Source: Opitutia bacterium UBA3151 (GTDB taxonomy: Bacteria; Verrucomicrobiota; Verrucomicrobiia; Opitutales; Seribacteraceae). From it: a stretch of DNA of 14,278 nt. Location: the NCBI GenBank assembly GCA_002364975.1, contig DEYT01000009.1, positions 1-14,278 of the forward strand, written 5' to 3'. The position numbers were made by a program, and so were the translations under genes. The notes beneath the pieces were generated by a model that saw nothing but the letters and a program-made list of their open reading frames with translations, had not been told where the DNA came from and ran no database searches. This document shows positions 1-6,808 of the stretch, piece by piece. Numbering within the stretch: the stretch's first letter is position 1; every line of letters begins with the position of its first letter.

Positions 1-2
1 AT

Positions 3-242
3 AAACAAACACTTGGTTTGATCATGATTGCTTCAGCTACTCTTACTTCATTCCTACTTTTTAATGGTTTGAATGAAAGTGAAGTTACAATTCATCATAA
101 CGGACTAAAAGCAAATCCTGAACAATATCCATTTATGTACTATTTGAATATTGGATTTTGCCTATTTTCGTCTATCACTTTCTTCATTCTTGGGTTTGTT
201 TTTTTTCTCCAAATCCAGTCCCACCTAGGTTTAAAGGGATGA
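3..242 (+). CDS. C-terminal part of a small membrane protein (5' end outside window)
   Basis: The reading frame is open to the left edge of the window and ends at a TGA at 240-242, so the visible 79 residues are probably the C-terminal end of a longer protein. An in-frame TTG at 18 or ATG at 24 could instead start a 73-75 residue protein. Two hydrophobic stretches are visible, around GLIMIASATLTSFLLF and, near the C-terminus, GFCLFSSITFFILGFVFF. They are separated by a polar loop of roughly 30 residues. That pattern indicates a protein crossing the membrane twice in this section. I do not recognise a family and assign no function. The gene converges on the elbB remnant that reads from the other strand. 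Confidence 0.5.
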   Translation, partial: KQTLGLIMIASATLTSFLLFNGLNESEVTIHHNGLKANPEQYPFMYYLNIGFCLFSSITFFILGFVFFLQIQSHLGLKG

Positions 243-336
243 ATAACCTGATAATTGCTCGTTAAAGCCTGCGAGACTCATTAATTTACCAGCAAATTAT
301 TCTTTCGTCAATTCGCTCCAGCTCCAACCGATACGA

Positions 337-552
337 TTAACTTGTTTGTGAAGAAATGTGATTCGGATTGCTCAAATCATCCTCCTCAACAGTATATTGA
401 TTGATGAAATGCATTTGATCAATTTTTGGGGCGAAGCAGTGCCAATTCGCATCATTTTCTTCTATTGCAAGCAAGGTGAGGACAGCCTCTTCAATTTCTG
501 TGCCATCGAACAAACCGCATCGGGACAGCACAACGGCCACATTTTTTTGGAC
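337..552 (-). pseudogene. elbB: 5' remnant of elbB (isoprenoid biosynthesis glyoxalase ElbB, DJ-1/PfpI-like)
   Basis: About the first 50 codons read like the N-terminus of ElbB: VAVVLSRCGLFDGTEIEEA, then LTLLAI, then CFAP.IDQMHFIN. The family pattern is VLSGCGVYDG-EIHEAVLTLLAL, CFAPD and H(V)INHLTGE. ElbB proteins are about 215-220 residues. This frame loses resemblance after the INQYTVEE segment and stops at 337-339, so roughly three quarters of the gene is missing. No matching continuation appears in any frame between 243 and 336. The usual ATG start is also absent: upstream codons read AKKVQKN and the first possible start is a GTG at 538-540, after an in-frame TAA. The family's conserved nucleophile region lies in the missing part, so the product cannot be functional. 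The family match is from memory of ElbB sequences; the truncation is seen directly. Confidence 0.75.
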
Positions 553-609
553 TTTTTTAGCTTACTCAAGTTTGTAATTTTAATAATGTATTGAAAGTAA
601 AATGACTAT

Positions 610-1068
610 TTAATATTTAAATCCCAATTGAAATCGTTTGATGGTCAATTGTTTTCTTTGTCTTTGCCAGAGTGAGTACAATTCTCCACATCTGCTCAAT
701 AAAATATTTTTCTGTTCGAGGTTTAATAGTCGATCTTCAAAACCTTCCTCAATTTTTTTTCGAATCTCGAGGTCCACCCTCCGATGGAAAAGATTTTCAT
801 ATTTTTGAGACCGGTACATCAAAACTTTTTTCCTTTGGAAGTTTTCAGTCAGCCGCTTTTCTGAACTATCAATAAGGGAAGATAATTCTTCAAAGGAATT
901 ACTGAATTTTTCCTGAACTATGGGAGCAACCGTATCACTAGAATTGATTAGCTTACTATTACAACTGAAGAGTCCGAAAATCAAGAGTGAGAAAGCAACG
1001 CACAAGAATTGCTTGCTTTGGAAGATGGTCAGGACTGAAGAGTCTTCAACTGCAGGGTGTGAAGTCAT
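610..1068 (-). CDS. Small predicted lipoprotein, helical/coiled-coil
   Basis: This 152-residue protein has a hydrophobic segment at residues 21-35 ending in the lipobox LFSC (residues 33-36), so Cys36 is the likely lipidated residue. The stretch before the hydrophobic core (about 20 residues) is long for a signal peptide, but no later ATG exists in frame. The mature part is rich in Glu, Lys, Arg, Leu and Gln, with heptad-like spacing around residues 56-140 (EELSSLIDSSEKRLTENFQR and EIRKKIEEGFEDRLLNLEQK). It probably forms long helices in the periplasm. No Shine-Dalgarno sequence precedes the ATG. I do not recognise a family. It lies 262 nt downstream of tRNA-Phe on the same strand. Confidence 0.6.
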   Translation of the reverse strand: MTSHPAVEDSSVLTIFQSKQFLCVAFSLLIFGLFSCNSKLINSSDTVAPIVQEKFSNSFEELSSLIDSSEKRLTENFQRKKVLMYRSQKYENLFHRRVDLEIRKKIEEGFEDRLLNLEQKNILLSRCGELYSLWQRQRKQLTIKRFQLGFKY

Positions 1069-1239
1069 TGAGATAAGGATAGATTAATTGAGAACTTTTG
1101 ATTGGCAAAAAATTTTGTGCGGGAGGTGATGATATAATAAATGTTGCGATGCCGAAATATGCTACCCCCCTGATAGAAGATATCAGTATTTAATAGAGGA
1201 AAGAACAGGGTAGGGCAGCATGTGAAAAGTGAAGCTTTA

Positions 1240-1261
1240 AAGTGTCCAAGAAGTGTCCAAG
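1240..1261. repeat. Two perfect tandem copies of an 11-nt unit
   Basis: The unit AAGTGTCCAAG occurs at 1240-1250 and again directly at 1251-1261, in the non-coding stretch between the small lipoprotein gene and tRNA-Phe. No third copy is adjacent. It may be a simple slippage duplication or a pair of protein-binding sites; nothing nearby decides between these. Confidence 0.6.
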
Positions 1262-1330
1262 CATTTATAATTGGTTAAGGCAATTCTTGGAAAAACTTTT
1301 TATAATCTGTTGAATATTACGAGTTTTTGG

Positions 1331-1406
<76 letters not shown>

Positions 1407-1485
1407 ATACCACCAAAACGATATAATTTGCAAATTTTCAGCACTGGGTCAATGGGATAACGAGACCTTAAAAACCATTGCTTGC

Positions 1486-2112
1486 TTAATAATTGCTGAT
1501 CAAATGATCCGCCAAGGGAGAAAGAGATCGCTGCCCCAATGGTTGATCCGAATATCCATAAAAGAGGAGAGCAACCACGCGCTCACAATTTGGGTCCTTC
1601 ATTTGTATCGTTTTGGAAAACTGAGGGTGTTCCCAGACCGCACCTGTACTCCACTTACAGGCCAAACCCTCCGCCTCGAAAAGTAGGCATAGGTTTTGGC
1701 AAATGCAACTGGTAGTCGCGTAGTCCTCGTCTATAATCGCAGGCCTATTTTGCACCAAGGCTGATTCACGATCGGTATGACAAGTAACGATAAGTAAACC
1801 GGGAGCCTCTCCCCATTCTTTCTTTTTTCGTTGGCCTTTTTGTAAAAGAGTAGGGTTCGAACCATCACCTGCTAATACTTCTCCAAAGAGATTGCCCACT
1901 TCCTGAATTTTGGATGAATTAAGCAAATAAAATCGGGCAGGTTCAGTACGATGGTGATTAGGAGCATGCCTCGCGGAATCAATTAATTCCTTAATCAGGG
2001 AAGAGGGGACAGGTTTTGGTAAAAATTTAGACGGCTTACGCGTTCGCCTATTTTTAATGATTTCCGATAAGACCTTTGTTTTTTCAGCCTTCAAAGTTTT
2101 AAGCTTTCTCAA
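1486..2112 (-). CDS. Nitroreductase family protein (FMN-dependent)
   Basis: The 208-residue product has the nitroreductase fold signatures. They are the FMN-phosphate binding segment NRRTRK (residues 21-26), ARHAPNHHRTEPARF (47-61, matching the family ARWAPSHHNxQPWRF type), WGEAPGLLIVT (100-110) and DYATTSCICQNLCLLFEAEG followed by WSTG (130-157). These enzymes bind FMN and use NAD(P)H to reduce nitroaromatics, quinones or enoates; the true substrate cannot be read from sequence. Length is normal for the small YdjA-like branch. The first available start is TTG at 2112, because an in-frame TAA lies just upstream. The gene therefore overlaps the end of the ketosynthase gene by 14 nt, or slightly less if the TTG at codon 7 is used. 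The overlap implies co-transcription and probably translational coupling. Confidence 0.88.
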   Translation of the reverse strand: MRKLKTLKAEKTKVLSEIIKNRRTRKPSKFLPKPVPSSLIKELIDSARHAPNHHRTEPARFYLLNSSKIQEVGNLFGEVLAGDGSNPTLLQKGQRKKKEWGEAPGLLIVTCHTDRESALVQNRPAIIDEDYATTSCICQNLCLLFEAEGLACKWSTGAVWEHPQFSKTIQMKDPNCERVVALLFYGYSDQPLGQRSLSPLADHLISNY

Positions 2113-3355
2113 AAATGAGGCTTACATTTGCACCCCCAAAGCCACTGCTATTGCTTAAAATTCGGGTTACCTGTTCTTGGATGGTTTCACGAAGTAAGTG
2201 AAGGTGTCCAATTTCTGGGTCTGGACTACTGACATTTGCAGAGCCAGGTAGGAAACCTTCTTTAAGGGCAAGGCAACAAAATGCGGCTTCCATGATACTG
2301 GAGAGAGAGAGACCATGGCCCGTTAGTGCTTTGGTGCTGGAAACCTTAATTGATTGAGATTTTGAAAAGGTTGCCTTGAGCGCCTTCATTTCTGAAGCAT
2401 CCCCTATGGGAGTGGAGGGGGCATGGGCATTCACATAATCAATGCTCGATGAAGAAACTTTAGCATCTTTAAAAGCATTCTGCATAGAATCCTTCAAGCC
2501 TTGCCCTTCAGGATGAGAAATTGCGACATTGTGACCATCTGAACCCTGGCCCCAACCAGTAAATTTGGCGTAGGGCGTAACTCCTCTTCTGCGAGCTTCG
2601 GTTTCAGTTTCCAAAACCAAGCATACCGAACCACCAGTGCCCACAAAACCATTCCGTTTGGAGTCGAAGGGGCGAGAGGCAAAGTTTGGATCGGTTTCCA
2701 AAGAAAGAGCACGCATTCCGCAAAAAGGAACAATGCTTTCAAAATTACAATCTTCAGCACCCACCACGAGCATACGCTTTTGACGGCCGAGCCGAATTTC
2801 ATCCAATGCCATCCCCAAAGCGTGACCGGAAGAAGCGCAGGCAGAAACCATGCCCGTGGAAGAACCCCTTATCCCGAGGGTAGCAACTAAGTTAAAAGTT
2901 AAGGTTCCGGCAATAGATGCAACGATTGCCAAGGGGTTGCATGCCATTACCCCACGTCTATCCATCTTTTGAAAATGCTGGTGGATGGAACGCATAGAAC
3001 CACCGGAAGATGAATAAAGCCCAGCATCTGGATTGGTCAAATCCTCATCCGATAAGGATGCGTCTTGAATGGCCTGTTTCACAGCACACCATGCATAAAG
3101 TACATGAGGTGAAAAACTGCGGATGGTTGCACGGGGAACCGCATATTCTACTGGATAAATCCAATCCTCAGGATCCGATGAGTCGACATCAAAATCTTTT
3201 ACAGTGCCTGCCACTTTTACAGGCGAAGAGTCTGGGGTGAGAAAATCAGGATTCTCAATACCATGCCGAAGGTCGATCAGGTTCTGACCAACCGTAGCTC
3301 GATCGTTCCCGATGCTGGTGATTAATCCCATCCCTGTTATCCAAATTGAATCCAT
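2099..3355 (-). CDS. Beta-ketoacyl-ACP synthase (FabF/FabB-type KAS)
   Basis: This 418-residue condensing enzyme joins malonyl-ACP to an acyl chain. The full Cys-His-His triad is visible: Cys173 in VSACASSGHALG, His311 in NAHAPSTPIGD and His347 in TKALTGHGLSLSS, with the conserved Lys342. The N-terminal WITGMGLITSIG and RPFDSKRNGFVGTGGS around residues 228-243 are also typical. The first His motif reads HAPSTP, where canonical KAS enzymes have HGTSTP, and the second has GHGLSLSS instead of GHLLGAAG. These differences suggest a divergent specialised KAS rather than the main housekeeping FabF. No ACP, malonyltransferase or ketoreductase gene lies nearby. The ATG is preceded by TATATTTAAG with no Shine-Dalgarno sequence. 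The next gene, a nitroreductase, overlaps its 3' end by 14 nt. Confidence 0.92.
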   Translation of the reverse strand: MDSIWITGMGLITSIGNDRATVGQNLIDLRHGIENPDFLTPDSSPVKVAGTVKDFDVDSSDPEDWIYPVEYAVPRATIRSFSPHVLYAWCAVKQAIQDASLSDEDLTNPDAGLYSSSGGSMRSIHQHFQKMDRRGVMACNPLAIVASIAGTLTFNLVATLGIRGSSTGMVSACASSGHALGMALDEIRLGRQKRMLVVGAEDCNFESIVPFCGMRALSLETDPNFASRPFDSKRNGFVGTGGSVCLVLETETEARRRGVTPYAKFTGWGQGSDGHNVAISHPEGQGLKDSMQNAFKDAKVSSSSIDYVNAHAPSTPIGDASEMKALKATFSKSQSIKVSSTKALTGHGLSLSSIMEAAFCCLALKEGFLPGSANVSSPDPEIGHLHLLRETIQEQVTRILSNSSGFGGANVSLIFEKA

Positions 3356-3411
3356 CTTAAATATAATTTGGTTATAACTAAGCTTACAAGGAGCAAGGCA
3401 AAAGAGTCCAG

Positions 3412-3999
3412 CTATTGGTTTGCCGAAGCATTTGGATCCAGACTATTAGGGTGTTCCACTTCACTTAAAAGCTTCCCCTGATCGTCCCAAGTCTTCCACA
3501 ATCCGACCGGAGTACCAAGTGAAAAAAAACGTTGGTGCCATTTCATCCCGTTTAAATGCCATGAAATTTCGCTACCATTTTTTTCTCCTTTCGAAAAAGA
3601 TCCATCCATTTTTTTTCGACCACTTGGATACCACATACTAAAAGGACCGTGATTTAATCCATCTCTTTTGGTTCCTTTCCATCTGGGCTTACCATCAGCG
3701 AAAAAAGTGGTCCATTCACCTTCGGGCTTCCCGTTCTTAAATCCGCCTTTATAAACGATTTCTCCGTTCTCATTTACTCCCACTGATTCCTCCGTATCGG
3801 TTCCCTCTATCTTCTTCTTAAATTCCAGTCCATCTTCAGAAATTGCAATCTTAGGGTTTTTCTCTTGAAGTAGGGAATCATTATTTTCTTCACTATCCTT
3901 AAGGATCTCAAAGACTTCATCTTCCATCTTTTTTTCACCACACGAAAAAAATCCTAAAACAATCAGGGTATTGGACAGGTGCTTACCGAAAAATTTCAT
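3412..3999 (-). CDS. Predicted lipoprotein with MORN/YwqK-type repeats
   Basis: The 195-residue protein starts with a short basic N-terminus, a hydrophobic core and Cys20 in LGFFSC, an imperfect lipobox (Phe at -3). Residues 21-80 are acidic and probably a linker. Residues 83-178 hold about four repeats of roughly 23 residues. Their pattern is G-x-F/Y-x-x-G-K-x-x-G-x-W-x-x-W/F-y-x-x-G-k, for example GGFKNGKPEGEWTTFF.DGKP, then GLNHGPFSMWYPSGRK. This is the MORN-like repeat seen in proteins annotated as the YwqK family. Such repeats form extended beta-hairpins and usually mediate binding; no enzymatic function is implied. The ATG lies only 13 nt downstream of the 3' CCA of tRNA-Ala on the same strand, leaving no room for its own promoter. 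Confidence 0.8.
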   Translation of the reverse strand: MKFFGKHLSNTLIVLGFFSCGEKKMEDEVFEILKDSEENNDSLLQEKNPKIAISEDGLEFKKKIEGTDTEESVGVNENGEIVYKGGFKNGKPEGEWTTFFADGKPRWKGTKRDGLNHGPFSMWYPSGRKKMDGSFSKGEKNGSEISWHLNGMKWHQRFFSLGTPVGLWKTWDDQGKLLSEVEHPNSLDPNASANQ

Positions 4000-4012
4000 T
4001 TATTCGAAAGGT

Positions 4013-4088
4013 TGGTGGAGCCGATCGGGTTCGAACCGACGACCTCCACAATGCCATTGTGGCGCTCTTCCAACTGAGCTACGGCCCC
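4013..4088 (-). tRNA. tRNA-Ala (GGC)
   Basis: Read on the minus strand, the 76-nt gene has acceptor GGGGCCG paired with CGGCTCC (one G-U), discriminator A and an encoded CCA. The D-arm contains AGCTCAGTTGGAAGAGC. The anticodon stem is CCACA/TGTGG with loop ATGGCAT and anticodon GGC, and the T-arm has GTTCGAA. All stems pair. The lipoprotein ATG follows 13 nt after the CCA, so the tRNA and the mRNA are probably made as one transcript. Confidence 0.97.
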
Positions 4089-4151
4089 AAACTAATATAT
4101 AAAGATAATCTTTGACGGAAATTGCGTCCAGTCAAAAGGAGCAAGTGGAAA

Positions 4152-4760
4152 TTAAAGATCTGATGGAGACTTGACGACCGGACGCATAGGGGGTCGGGTG
4201 ATACTCCTTTGGATTTTAGGCCTTGGCTTTGCTGGAACCGGAGGTCTCTCCATTTGAGATAGTGGTAAATCCGCCTGTCCAGAAGGAGCTTTATTAGCAA
4301 TAGGTTTAGGTTTTACAGAAGTTACCTTTGATTTTCCGTATTTCTTTTCGTAACCTCCGAAGGCTACTTTCCTGACCTGTACCACACTCACTCCAGTTTT
4401 TCTGGCAATATCTGCCTTGTTTGATTTTGGTTTCGATAAAAGAGATAGGATCTGATCATATAATTCCTGATTCATGGAAATCGTCTTCCGCCTACCCGTA
4501 GGAGAAGAATCAAAAATCCGATCCCGCATTTTCGGACTGGCAAATTCAGCGAGCGCTCGAATTAAATCGTTCGAGGTCTTGAAACTAGTCTTGATGTGTT
4601 CATTAGAAATCTCATGCAACTTGGACAAGAAGGCTGCACTTTTATCGTCGGAACCTTTTTTCTTAAGCTCCCGCTCAATCCAAAGTTTAATTTCCTCGAA
4701 GATCAAATCGGGATCTTTATCTAGATCCACGCTGAAGGTTACTTTACTTTTTTTACTCAT
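4152..4760 (-). CDS. Uncharacterised helix-turn-helix-like protein with Lys/Pro-rich tail
   Basis: I choose the ATG at 4760, giving 202 residues starting MSKKSKVTFSVDLD. A TTG at 4802 would add 14 residues. Neither start has a Shine-Dalgarno sequence. The N-terminal 80 residues are mostly helical and charged (IFEEIKLWIERELKKKG). Residues about 103-132 (NKADIARKTGVSVVQVRKVA) look like a helix-turn-helix: helix, turn at TGVS, recognition helix VVQVRKV. The last 70 residues are low-complexity, rich in Lys, Pro, Arg and Ser (MERPPVPAKPRPKIQRS), probably disordered and basic. This suggests a nucleic-acid-binding protein. I do not recognise a named family. It follows hisA by about 58 nt on the same strand and may be co-transcribed with it. 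Confidence 0.65.
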   Translation of the reverse strand: MSKKSKVTFSVDLDKDPDLIFEEIKLWIERELKKKGSDDKSAAFLSKLHEISNEHIKTSFKTSNDLIRALAEFASPKMRDRIFDSSPTGRRKTISMNQELYDQILSLLSKPKSNKADIARKTGVSVVQVRKVAFGGYEKKYGKSKVTSVKPKPIANKAPSGQADLPLSQMERPPVPAKPRPKIQRSITRPPMRPVVKSPSDL

Positions 4761-4818
4761 AGGCAATGCCGAATATGAAGATGGCTTACTTGTCTTTGGC
4801 AAGAAAATTTACTCGGAG

Positions 4819-5544
4819 TCATGCAAAGCAATCACTGAGGTTGATGGATTTTTCATAAAGTGCTTTTCCGATAATCACTCCTTCTAAATTTGAATATTCA
4901 GATGCGAGTTTATTTAAATCGTCCAAGTCTTCTTTTCTGGAAACTCCCCCGGAAGCAATCACATTGCATTCGGGAACGGCTTCCAGCATTTTTTTCTGCG
5001 CCTCTAAATTCGGACCGAGCATTGCACCGTCAGTGGCCACATCCGTATGTATTATCCATCGCAATCCAATTGCAGAAAGCTTTCCAGCTAAATCAAATGC
5101 ATCTACTTCGGTTTCCTCAACCCAGCCTTTGGTTGCTACCATTCCATCTTTTGCATCGATTCCAACCACAATCTTGTCGCTCCCAAATTTCGAGATTAAA
5201 GATTCAATCCACTCGGGTTCATTGCAGGCACGAGTGCCAATGATTACGCGATGTAAACCTAGCTCTAAAGCATTTGAAATGGTGGCCTCATCTCTCATGC
5301 CTCCTCCAAGTTGGACTTGAAGACCGCTCGAGCGGACAATCTGCTCCACTGCATCCAAGTTCTGAGAGCCACCTGTAAAAGCACCGTCTAGGTCGACCAC
5401 ATGAAGAAACTCAGCCCCTTGTTCTTTCCAATTTAGAGCTGGGTTAAGCGGGCTTTCAAAATAAACAGTCTCGGCATCTGCTTTCCCTTGAAATAAGCGT
5501 ACGCACTTTCCATTCCTCAAATCAATGGCTGGATAAATCGTCAT
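4819..5544 (-). CDS. hisA: HisA, phosphoribosylformimino-AICAR-P isomerase
   Basis: The 241-residue protein catalyses the Amadori isomerisation of ProFAR to PRFAR, the fourth step of histidine biosynthesis, in the cytoplasm. It is a TIM barrel with two half-barrel repeats. The catalytic Asp8 lies in YPAIDLRNGKCVRL and Asp130 in VVGIDAKDG. Phosphate-binding loops are visible at LGGGMR (around 79-84) and ASGGVS (197-202), and HTDVATDGA (166-174) is typical of HisA. The length is normal. No other his genes are in the window, so the pathway is dispersed or lies further away. The gene faces the M42 peptidase gene across a 109-nt divergent region. The phosphoglycosyl-handling PriA variant of Actinobacteria is unlikely from the general context. 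Confidence 0.95.
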   Translation of the reverse strand: MTIYPAIDLRNGKCVRLFQGKADAETVYFESPLNPALNWKEQGAEFLHVVDLDGAFTGGSQNLDAVEQIVRSSGLQVQLGGGMRDEATISNALELGLHRVIIGTRACNEPEWIESLISKFGSDKIVVGIDAKDGMVATKGWVEETEVDAFDLAGKLSAIGLRWIIHTDVATDGAMLGPNLEAQKKMLEAVPECNVIASGGVSRKEDLDDLNKLASEYSNLEGVIIGKALYEKSINLSDCFA

Positions 5545-5604
5545 AGTTATTCACTAGCGATTCGGATAAAAGAGTTCCAACAAAAAGAGAAAACTAAGGA
5601 CTTA

Positions 5605-5633
5605 TTAAAACCGGAATCTTGCCAAATCATAAT
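5605..5633 (+). promoter_or_regulatory. Candidate sigma70-type promoter for the M42 peptidase gene
   Basis: A TTAAAA (5605-5610) and a CATAAT (5628-5633) are separated by exactly 17 nt in the divergent region between hisA and the peptidase gene. Transcription would begin about 14 nt before the ATG at 5654, giving a very short leader. This is a pattern match only. Confidence 0.35.
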
Positions 5634-5653
5634 TCAGGTGATTGGAATGATAT

Positions 5654-6742
5654 ATGCCGAAAAATAGAAAGTCACCCACTTCCCCAAAACCAATCGTGCC
5701 CTCCTTCCTTAAGGAATTACTTCTGGCTCGCTCTCCTTCAGGTTATGAAGATGAAGCGAGGACCGTTGTAAAAAATAATATCGCTTCGATTGCCGATGAT
5801 TTCTTCGTCGACGCATTGGGTAGTTGCCATGCTACACTGGAGAAAAAAGAGGGGCTCACACTTATGCTTGCCGGACATATTGATGAGCTTGGTTTGATTA
5901 TTAAGCATATCAGTGCAAAAGGTTTTCTTTATTTTGATGCCATTGGTGGACATGACCGAAGTATGATTTCAGGGAGAAGGGTAGATATTATTACCCGCAA
6001 GGGAATTGTGCGAGGAGTTACCGGGAAAAGGGCGATTCATCTCATGACTCCCGAGGACCGAAAGAAAGTACCCGAGATGCATCAAATGTGGATTGATATA
6101 GGTGCTAAAGATAAAGAGGAGGCACTTGCCAGAGTAACCATTGGGGATGCCGCTGTTTATGATCACGGCTTCGAAATACTGCACGGTCCCTTAGCTGCAT
6201 CTCGTGCATTTGATGATAAAAGCGGTGCCTATGCGGTCAATGAAGCCCTGATTCGCTTGGCAAAATCCAGAAAGAGAAAATGTAATGTGGTTGCGGTATC
6301 TACTTCTCAGGAAGAAATTGGGACAAGGGGTGCAATTCCTTCATCCTATCAAGTAAGCCCGGATGTAGCCCTTGCGGTTGATGTAAGTCATGCTACGGAT
6401 CATCCCGATGCCGACCATCGAAAATATGGTGCTTTCACACTTGGTGGAGGCCCTATTCTAACCCGTGGTCCTAACGTGCACCCGGCGGTTTTTGAAAGGT
6501 TAATGGATTGTGCTTCCGCGGAGAAGATAGCCGTACAAATTGAAGCTGACCCTCGCCCAACTGGAACCGATGCAAGATCCATTCAAATTTCAAAAAGTGG
6601 GGTTCCCACTGGACTGATCGGAATTCCACTTCGTTATATGCATACTCCAAGTGAAGTGATTGATCTCAACGACTTGGAGGCAGTGGTGAAACTTTTAGTT
6701 TCTTTTGCAAATTCTTTAGATTCGAATTCTGTATTTGAATAA
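5654..6742 (+). CDS. M42 family metallopeptidase (glutamyl/leucyl aminopeptidase-like)
   Basis: The 362-residue protein has all M42 di-zinc signatures: His75 in AGHIDELG, Asp187 in RAFDDKSGA, the catalytic/ligand pair Glu220-Glu221 in STSQEEIGTRGA, Asp243 in AVDVSHATD and His330 in YMHTPSEV. SPSGYEDE near residue 27 is the usual N-terminal family motif. These cytoplasmic aminopeptidases form large tetrahedral particles and trim N-terminal residues from peptides. Relatives are annotated FrvX, CelM or TET, and some have been called endoglucanases in error. Length is normal apart from a basic, Pro/Ser-rich N-terminus of about 15 residues. The ATG is 109 nt from hisA, reading the other way. A broken flavoprotein gene follows 66 nt downstream. 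Confidence 0.93.
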   Translation: MPKNRKSPTSPKPIVPSFLKELLLARSPSGYEDEARTVVKNNIASIADDFFVDALGSCHATLEKKEGLTLMLAGHIDELGLIIKHISAKGFLYFDAIGGHDRSMISGRRVDIITRKGIVRGVTGKRAIHLMTPEDRKKVPEMHQMWIDIGAKDKEEALARVTIGDAAVYDHGFEILHGPLAASRAFDDKSGAYAVNEALIRLAKSRKRKCNVVAVSTSQEEIGTRGAIPSSYQVSPDVALAVDVSHATDHPDADHRKYGAFTLGGGPILTRGPNVHPAVFERLMDCASAEKIAVQIEADPRPTGTDARSIQISKSGVPTGLIGIPLRYMHTPSEVIDLNDLEAVVKLLVSFANSLDSNSVFE

Positions 6743-6808
6743 GATTCATCCGAGGGTGCAGCACCTCGCTCTACTTTTGTCTGGTATTTAAAATCTCACA
6801 GTGTAGGC

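Noticed and set aside
358..594. Plus-strand open frame opposite the elbB remnant
   Set aside because: It is the shadow of the minus-strand frame, whose translation matches ElbB; the plus translation resembles nothing.
1420..1452. Promoter for tRNA-Phe (TTGACC and an AT-rich -10)
   Set aside because: The spacing is about 19-21 nt depending on the -10 choice, too long for a confident call.
2494..2802. Alternative minus-strand frame inside the ketosynthase
   Set aside because: It lies wholly within a well-supported ketosynthase gene and has no recognisable motif.
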